Source: Lactobacillus huangpiensis (GTDB lineage: Bacteria > Bacillota > Bacilli > Lactobacillales > Lactobacillaceae). Taken from it: 64,000 bases of DNA. The notes under the pieces are model-generated. The model was not told the origin of the DNA. It saw only the letters and a list, made by a program, of their open reading frames with translations, and ran no database searches. The position numbers were made by a program, and so were the translations under genes. The stretch spans positions 62,001 through 126,000 of the forward strand of contig NZ_BPPA01000005.1 of NCBI RefSeq assembly GCF_019972815.1, read 5' to 3'. Shown here one piece after another: positions 58,738 to 64,000 of this stretch (positions are counted from its first letter, which is position 1; each line of letters opens with the position of its first letter).

Positions 58738-61269
58738 TTATAAAGCTTCCTTAACAGCCTGATTGACGGCATCCTTTTCAGCATTAATCACGTCAACCTT
58801 GGACTCGATATTCTTGGTATCCATTCTGATCTCACGACCAAGCCCCGGCTGATCAACCTTTGGCTCAAAGAATTCTTTGAATTCTTCCAGTCTCTTTTCA
58901 GTATGGAAAATGTTTGAAGCCACAGTAATATAAGTGGTAAATTCCATATCACCACCGACTGTTTTTTCCAGCCATGACCATTGGTCCCGTAACCAGTCCC
59001 AAGCAAATTGTTCGCCTTTTGGATTAGCTAAGACATTCGCAAACCAAGAGCGCAAATCTTGAGGCTTAACAACTGCAGCATTCTCAAAATTCTCAATAAG
59101 TTTCTTGATTTCAGATGGATTCTTGGTGTTGGTAATACCATCAGTAAGATCGTCCTTATAGTTAGGATCGATGGCAGCTTGATATTCTTTCAGCAAACGA
59201 TCAACTAATCCTGGTTCATTATAATTCCCAACTTCATTCATTAAAACATACGGCCGAACTGAAGCATCAATTTCGTTTAAGTTTTGATCGTGCTCAACAA
59301 AAATTTGGTGACCATCTTTTATCACAGCAGAATTATCGGCATACAAAGCTAAGGCTATTTCTAGTGGTCGAATTCTCTTATCATCATCTGTATCAGAATC
59401 TTTTGCTTGCCAACCTAAACGTTTAACTTGCTCTTGGGTTAATTTATTAACAAACGCCTTCAAATCTTTTTCTTGAGCTGAATCAGGTGTAACAAATTTA
59501 AATAATGAACGGATACTAGATAACAAGGCACTAATGACAATGTATGATTTAGAATTCGCAAATTTCGGCAGCAACGGTACAATTTCAGCGTATGAGATTT
59601 GCTTGCCTTCTGCTAAAAGTCCTAAATCTTGCAATAATTGTAATTGATCTACCGGTTTAAGCTGATCAAATTCAGCCATAATATCGTTCATCAAGGTTTC
59701 ATCATAATTGACAATGAAATGTGAACTATTGCCTACGTTTACACGCAAAGCGTGACCAGCTGCACTGCGTAATTCTTTGTAATCTCCCAAATCCAGTTCA
59801 CGTTCAGACATAATCTGCGGTGCCTCAAAGTTTGCGTTCAAAGGAATAGCCCACTTGCGCCCAACTTCTTTGCCTTCACCAACGAAGAACTGCTTTTGGC
59901 TCAAAATTAAGTGACCAGCTGTGTTTACTTTAGCGGAAACAACAGGGTAACCGGGTTGGTCAAGCCAAGTATGCATGATCTTACCAATATCTAAATCAGT
60001 GGCTGTCGAAAGAGCATTCCACAAGTCATCACCCGTAGCGTTGCCATATTGGTGCTGCTCAAAGTAATACTTAAGTCCCTTACGCAAAGCATCGTCTCCT
60101 AAGAGTGCCCGTACCATAACCAGCATTCTTGAACCTTTAGCGTAAACAATCGCACTATCAAAAATCGAATCAATATCAGCTGGATGCTCCACATTAACGT
60201 GAACAGATTGGACACCATCAGTGGCATCACGTTTTAAAGCTGCTGGCACTTCAGAAATTTGATAAAGATTATCCCAAACATGCCAACTCGGCTCCAAAGC
60301 ATCAACTGAAACATATTCCATCATGTTGGCGAAACTTTCATTGAGCCATAAGTCATCCCACCACTTCATGGTAACTAGATCGCCAAACCATTGGTGCGCC
60401 AATTCGTGAGCGATAACTGTTGCCACATACGCTTTCTGATAAGGAGTAGCATTATCAGGATCAAGCAAAATTGCGACTTCACGGTATGTGACTAAGCCCC
60501 AGTTTTCCATTGCTCCGGCAGAAAAGTCAGGCAGCGCTAATTGCCAAGAATGTGGCAGCGGATACTTGGTTTGATAAAATTCTTCGTAAAATTCAATTGC
60601 CCGTTTTGCGATATCCAAAGCAAAGTCTAGTTCCTTTGCTTGATGTGCTTTAGTCGCAAAAACTCCTACTTTAACGCCGTCTTTGGTTTCGGTGATCTTT
60701 GATTGTAATTCACCAAAAGCAAAGGCAATCAAGTAGCTGGACATTCTAACGGTTTGCTCGAAGTAGTGCACGCCATCTTTAACTTTAACTTCCGGCATGT
60801 TGGCAATCGTAGTTTCACCTTCATGCTCATCATACTTAAGTGCTAAAGAAAAAGTAGCTTTGGCTTCTGGCTCATCAACACATGGGAAAGCCTGACGCGC
60901 AGCTGTTGTTTCAAATTGAGTACCGATAATCTGTTTTTGAACACCATCAACTTGATAGTATGACGGATAAATTCCCATCATAGAATCAGTCAGCGGTGCC
61001 GAATACTTAATCTCAACTGTGACTTTACCGGTTTGACCCAGTTCAATAGCAATAGCTTCTTTGTCCTCATTGACAGTGAACGGCACATCCTTGCCTGCAC
61101 TGGTAACAGAAGCAATTTTCATATACTTCTGATTAATTAAAATAGTATTTTCGAGTGCCTTACCTGTAATTGTTGAAGTACCGTTAATAGTTTTCTGTGC
61201 CCGATTAATGTCTATGAACAAGTCATAGTGTTCAGGGTGAAAAGTTTCATAAAAATGTTTAGCAGCCAT
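58738..61269 (-). CDS. pepN: Aminopeptidase N (M1 family)
   Basis: This 843-residue zinc metalloaminopeptidase is essentially the length of characterised Lactobacillus PepN. It has GAMENWGL near residue 255, zinc site HELAHQWFGD near 289, the third ligand in WLNESFANMMEY, and the ERAP1-like C-terminal helical domain. It is cytoplasmic and cleaves N-terminal residues from peptides imported during growth on milk or host protein. A GGAGG site precedes the ATG. It is a single gene. Confidence 0.97.
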   Translation of the reverse strand: MAAKHFYETFHPEHYDLFIDINRAQKTINGTSTITGKALENTILINQKYMKIASVTSAGKDVPFTVNEDKEAIAIELGQTGKVTVEIKYSAPLTDSMMGIYPSYYQVDGVQKQIIGTQFETTAARQAFPCVDEPEAKATFSLALKYDEHEGETTIANMPEVKVKDGVHYFEQTVRMSSYLIAFAFGELQSKITETKDGVKVGVFATKAHQAKELDFALDIAKRAIEFYEEFYQTKYPLPHSWQLALPDFSAGAMENWGLVTYREVAILLDPDNATPYQKAYVATVIAHELAHQWFGDLVTMKWWDDLWLNESFANMMEYVSVDALEPSWHVWDNLYQISEVPAALKRDATDGVQSVHVNVEHPADIDSIFDSAIVYAKGSRMLVMVRALLGDDALRKGLKYYFEQHQYGNATGDDLWNALSTATDLDIGKIMHTWLDQPGYPVVSAKVNTAGHLILSQKQFFVGEGKEVGRKWAIPLNANFEAPQIMSERELDLGDYKELRSAAGHALRVNVGNSSHFIVNYDETLMNDIMAEFDQLKPVDQLQLLQDLGLLAEGKQISYAEIVPLLPKFANSKSYIVISALLSSIRSLFKFVTPDSAQEKDLKAFVNKLTQEQVKRLGWQAKDSDTDDDKRIRPLEIALALYADNSAVIKDGHQIFVEHDQNLNEIDASVRPYVLMNEVGNYNEPGLVDRLLKEYQAAIDPNYKDDLTDGITNTKNPSEIKKLIENFENAAVVKPQDLRSWFANVLANPKGEQFAWDWLRDQWSWLEKTVGGDMEFTTYITVASNIFHTEKRLEEFKEFFEPKVDQPGLGREIRMDTKNIESKVDVINAEKDAVNQAVKEAL

Positions 61270-61441
61270 ATTTACCTCCTAAAATAATAGTTACTATCAA
61301 TTTTAACAGACATATATGGAAATAACATGATTTTTCATAGCAGTAGATATTTGCTCTACTTTTTTCAATAGTGGCAGAATTATTAAATTTCTAAAAAATA
61401 TTGTAAGAGTTGCGTGTTCTTTCTGTAACAACAATGACATA

Positions 61442-61470
61442 TTGACTGTGTATGATTATCCATAGAATTA
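61442..61470 (+). promoter_or_regulatory. Possible promoter of the Apf-like gene
   Basis: TTGACT at 61442 is a good -35; a -10 such as GAATTA or ATTAAT follows at 17-19 bases. The quality of the -10 is moderate. Confidence 0.4.
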
Positions 61471-61499
61471 ATATAGTTAATTGTGGGGATTGAAATATA

Positions 61500-61862
61500 T
61501 TGAAGAACAGTAAAAGTTTAATACTTAAGTTAATTACAGCACTGGCGCTTTCATTTAGTTTTGTCACTGCTATAAATATAGAAACAAACAATAATAACTC
61601 GTGTACACAAACAGTACAAGCTGCTCGTAAAAAGTCAAAAGCTGAACGCGCAGCTAAAAGATGGATTGCCATGCGTGAATCAGGTGGTAATTATTACGCG
61701 CGCAACGGTGTTTGTTATGGTAAATACCAACTAAATATTGCTTACCTAAACGGTAATTACTCTAAAAAGAACCAAGAAAGAACGGCTGACACATACGTTT
61801 ACGGTCGTTATGGTTCATGGGTTAACGCCAAGAACTTTTGGTTAGCCCACCACTGGTATTAA
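61500..61862 (+). CDS. Secreted aggregation-promoting-factor (Apf)-type protein
   Basis: This 120-residue protein begins with a TTG start preceded by GGGGA. It has a signal peptide (about residues 1-40, cut after VQA) and a C-terminal domain AAKRWIAMRESGGNYYARNG ... YGKYQL ... QERTADTYVYGRYGSW ending in HHWY. This is the Apf C-terminal domain with the transglycosylase-type Glu in MRESGG. Apf proteins of lactobacilli affect cell shape, aggregation and wall turnover. This one lacks the long linker of typical Apf proteins, so it is a short form. Confidence 0.88.
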   Translation: MKNSKSLILKLITALALSFSFVTAINIETNNNNSCTQTVQAARKKSKAERAAKRWIAMRESGGNYYARNGVCYGKYQLNIAYLNGNYSKKNQERTADTYVYGRYGSWVNAKNFWLAHHWY

Positions 61863-61894
61863 TAAATATCTCTTTAATACAAATATCCCATTAT

Positions 61895-61932
61895 AAAAAA
61901 TAGCCTAACTAATTGTTAGGCTATTTTTTATA
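61895..61932. terminator. Bidirectional terminator between the Apf-like gene and the dehydrogenase gene
   Basis: AAAAAATAGCCTAAC and GTTAGGCTATTTTTT form a 15-bp stem with loop TAATT; both arms carry A/T runs, so it can serve both converging genes. Confidence 0.92.
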
Positions 61933-61960
61933 TGAATTTAGATGTTAAAACAAAAGAAAT

Positions 61961-62845
61961 TTAATTTTCTTCATTATGAGTCTTTGACAAGAACGGTGCC
62001 AAGGTCTTCAAATCTGGTCCCTTACCGCTTGGAATATTTTCTGCACGAGAGACAATAATTGGATTAAGTCCTGTGTGAGTCAAAATATAGAATTTATTTT
62101 CTTCTAATGCCTTGAACACAATTCCAGGTATTTTATCTATTGGCATGCCCGTCACAATATCTTGCTTAGCACGTTCTTGACCTTCCTTAAATGCTTCACT
62201 TGAATAGTAAGGATCATTCTTATCAGTGTATTTAGCTGGTCTGTGATTTTCAGTATGATATAAGTCTGTCTGGACAAAGGCAGGACAAAAGACGTGCATG
62301 CTAATGTTAGCTTTTGCCACCTGCATATCATATTCTACTGCCTCAGTCAGTCCCACAGACGCAAACTTAGAAGCAAAGTATGATGGCATTGAAGGACTGG
62401 CAACTAGCCCAGCAATTGAAGCCACATTAATAATGTCACAATGATCTTTTTGTTTACGCATAACTGGTATTACGCGTTTTAATGCCCAAACCTGACTCAT
62501 TAAGTCAGCATGCAAAATCCATTCCCAATCACGAGTAGGAAGTTCACAAATACCACCAGGTACCGCAATCCCAGCTGAGTTAATCAATAAATCAATTTCA
62601 TGATATTCAGCTACTGTCTTTTTGACCATGGCATCAACTTCATCTTCATCGGTTACATCAGTAGTAATGCTAATAACTTCCGCGCCTAAATCTTTAATAT
62701 CAGTTTCTGCCTTGCTCAACGCTTTATCATCTATATCAGCAATAGCAAGTTTCATCCCTCTTTTTGCTGCTTCTAATGACAATGCTCGTCCAAATCCGTG
62801 CGCTGCACCAGTAATTAGTGCAACTTTATCTTTAAATTCTTTCAT
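61961..62845 (-). CDS. Short-chain dehydrogenase/reductase
   Basis: The start is at the ATG at 62845 (MKEFKDKVALITGAAHGFGR), with AAAGG at 7 bases; the longer frame begins with TTG. The 294-residue enzyme has cofactor motif TGAAHGFG, NAG-type motif LINSAGIAVPG and catalytic Ser with YFASK (Tyr and Lys). An Asp at the end of the second strand (ADIDDKAL) favours NAD over NADP. Substrate unknown. The TetR gene upstream is a likely regulator. Confidence 0.92.
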   Translation of the reverse strand: MKEFKDKVALITGAAHGFGRALSLEAAKRGMKLAIADIDDKALSKAETDIKDLGAEVISITTDVTDEDEVDAMVKKTVAEYHEIDLLINSAGIAVPGGICELPTRDWEWILHADLMSQVWALKRVIPVMRKQKDHCDIINVASIAGLVASPSMPSYFASKFASVGLTEAVEYDMQVAKANISMHVFCPAFVQTDLYHTENHRPAKYTDKNDPYYSSEAFKEGQERAKQDIVTGMPIDKIPGIVFKALEENKFYILTHTGLNPIIVSRAENIPSGKGPDLKTLAPFLSKTHNEEN

Positions 62846-62986
62846 GTGCAAGCCTTTCTATTTAATTGTTCAATACTGAACTAACTTACTTACATCATCA
62901 ATATTAAGCGCTTACTGTATAAATAAAAATATATAATATTCACAGTTTGTTAGATATTTAACAATTTCGCATATCTATTAGGCAAA

Positions 62987-63574
62987 TTAGCTTTTATGAC
63001 TTTGATCAGCCATCTTTAAACAATGAACTATTACATCTTTTTGCGTTCTGCGAAACATATCTCTCATTTCCTCTGGAGTCTCTTTTTGTCCATTATTAAG
63101 CCAGTCAATAATTATTTCTGTAAATCCACCAGTAAAGAAATGGGCTATAAAGTCACGGTCTTTCTGACTTACATGTAATTTTTCTTTGCTTATTACTTCA
63201 TCAATATAGCCAAGAAGTATACGATTTTGTGGTTCCCTAAAAATTGCATTAAATTGTTTAATATCTAAATTTTCATAAATGGCTCGTCCCAAGGTTGGAT
63301 TAACAGCAAAATATTGAAAAATTTGATATAAATCATCATACCATTTTTCATAACCTTTTGACTGCTCTAATAAATTAATTATCTCATCCTGGACAGTCCA
63401 CTTGATTAAATCAGGTACATCCCTAAAGTGATAATAAAAAGTAGGTCTACTTTTATTAGTTAAAGTAAGTAATTCACAAACAGTAATTTTATTTAAAGGC
63501 TCTTTTTTGAGCAACTTCTTTAGTGCCCGCGCAAATTCTCTTTTTGTATTTAGTGAAATCTCTTTATTTTTCAT
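62987..63574 (-). CDS. TetR family regulator upstream of the dehydrogenase
   Basis: The start is at the ATG at 63574 (MKNKEISLNTKREFARALKK); the longer frame begins with TTG, and neither has a strong ribosome binding site. The 195-residue protein has a TetR helix-turn-helix (ITVCELLTLTNKSRPTFYYHF) and a TetR_C_8-like C-terminus, resembling DhaS-type regulators. It lies 140 bases upstream of the dehydrogenase gene on the same strand. Confidence 0.85.
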   Translation of the reverse strand: MKNKEISLNTKREFARALKKLLKKEPLNKITVCELLTLTNKSRPTFYYHFRDVPDLIKWTVQDEIINLLEQSKGYEKWYDDLYQIFQYFAVNPTLGRAIYENLDIKQFNAIFREPQNRILLGYIDEVISKEKLHVSQKDRDFIAHFFTGGFTEIIIDWLNNGQKETPEEMRDMFRRTQKDVIVHCLKMADQSHKS

Positions 63575-63617
63575 TTTATTTGCCACACTGTAACCCAATA
63601 AGAAAAATTTCCAGCAA

Positions 63618-64000
63618 TTATTTGTTACTTGCCACTATTTTCTTAATTTTTGCAAAGCGCTCATCCCACTCGTTAACAATTAAATCATCATATTCCTGCT
63701 TTAATAAAAAGTCGAGCAAGACTTTTTTATCAGGCCGGTCTAAAAACAGGTAGCTTTGCGGAATAACAATCTGGGGCAAAACAGTGCGCAACTGGTTAAG
63801 TGAAATCTTTTTAACAGCACAAGATTTTAAAATTGGAATAATACAACCATCATCTTTAGGCATAAAATAGTCATAAATTTCGTCATAATCATCATTTTGA
63901 ATTTCTCGGCCTATCTGAGCTAATGTTGCCGCATTGTTGCGAATCAAAGGTGCGCATTTGATAAATAACTGAATTCCGCCATTATTGCCTGTTGTATAAA
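63618..64000 (-). CDS. Uncharacterised protein, 5' end cut by window
   Basis: The frame is open to the window edge: the residues before MIRNNAATLAQIG read YTTGNNGGIQLFIKCAPL, so the true start lies beyond 64000 and the internal TTG is not the start. About 127 C-terminal residues are visible. There is no signal, membrane span or recognised motif; it is mixed helix and strand with an acidic DDYDEIYDYFMPKDDG stretch. I do not recognise the family. Confidence 0.7.
   Translation of the reverse strand, partial: YTTGNNGGIQLFIKCAPLIRNNAATLAQIGREIQNDDYDEIYDYFMPKDDGCIIPILKSCAVKKISLNQLRTVLPQIVIPQSYLFLDRPDKKVLLDFLLKQEYDDLIVNEWDERFAKIKKIVASNK

Noticed and set aside
61424-61440. WalR-type box (TGTAAC, 5 bases, TGACAT) before the Apf-like gene
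   Set aside because: The second half deviates at two positions from TGTWAH, so the match is too weak.
63618-63947. Complete 109-residue gene starting at 63947
   Set aside because: The frame stays open to the window edge and codes for protein-like sequence before that TTG, so it is a truncated larger gene.
1-64000. tRNA or rRNA genes, CRISPR arrays, intact prophage or intact insertion sequences
   Set aside because: I saw no cloverleaf-like conserved sequences, spaced direct repeats, phage structural genes or full transposases.

Overview
The window is low-GC Gram-positive DNA that I read as a Lactobacillus chromosome, most likely the acidophilus/delbrueckii group. It is AT-rich with short intergenic gaps. 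It carries surface proteins with Lactobacillus-type S-layer (SLAP-like) repeats, an aggregation-promoting-factor-type secreted protein, an 843-residue PepN, and the gene order rsmG-noc-parA-parB-DUF951-ychF-DUF1129 that lies near the replication origin in lactobacilli. I found no rRNA, tRNA, CRISPR array or intact transposase.

Layout. 1-6.4 kb: a cut-off osmolyte ABC permease, a heterodimeric multidrug-type ABC exporter, a DUF1129 membrane protein and the YchF ATPase. 6.4-9.9 kb: the chromosome partitioning cluster. 10-15 kb: CvpA, the flavin transferase ApbE, a tyrosine phosphatase, two FMN reductases and a TetR regulator. 15.2-17.6 kb: a TetR-permease-ATPase operon that matches the lactococcal heme efflux operon hrtRBA, including a palindromic operator over the start of transcription. 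17.6-24.5 kb: housekeeping genes, a pair of small basic proteins of unknown role, and a decaying region with an FMN/FAD fumarate-reductase-like gene split by a frameshift in a run of six Gs, next to a lyase remnant. 24.8-33.5 kb: EF-P, ornithine cyclodeaminase family, pantothenate kinase, SGNH hydrolase, HelD and a secreted matrixin-like protease. 33.5-40 kb: a complete branched-chain amino acid ABC importer (livJHMGF) plus a second livJ. 40-51 kb: an accessory region with two Rgg-type regulators, a peptide-exporter-like ABC protein, two SLAP-like surface proteins, a secreted protein, tiny peptides and an MFS transporter. 51-55.6 kb: a BceAB-type antimicrobial peptide resistance module with one ATPase and two permeases. 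55.7-64 kb: an ECF S component, a GalT-like protein, an L,D-transpeptidase, PepN, an Apf-like protein, a short-chain dehydrogenase, a TetR regulator and a cut-off gene.

The most interesting parts are regulatory. (1) Each livJ copy is preceded by a homologous 29-codon leader peptide with three consecutive Leu codons. Four mutually exclusive RNA segments and a strong terminator follow, so this looks like ribosome-mediated leucine attenuation of an amino acid importer, present twice. (2) The Rgg/SLAP/ABC locus shares the operator-like site TGTCAAATATGACA in front of both rgg genes and in front of the ABC transporter. An 18-residue peptide ORF lies inside an RNA hairpin just upstream of the transporter. 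I read this as a candidate peptide-responsive surface-protein regulon. (3) The heme operon has its promoter, operator and a conserved His72 in the regulator. Start codons were moved from the longest reading frame wherever the ribosome binding site clearly favoured an internal ATG.
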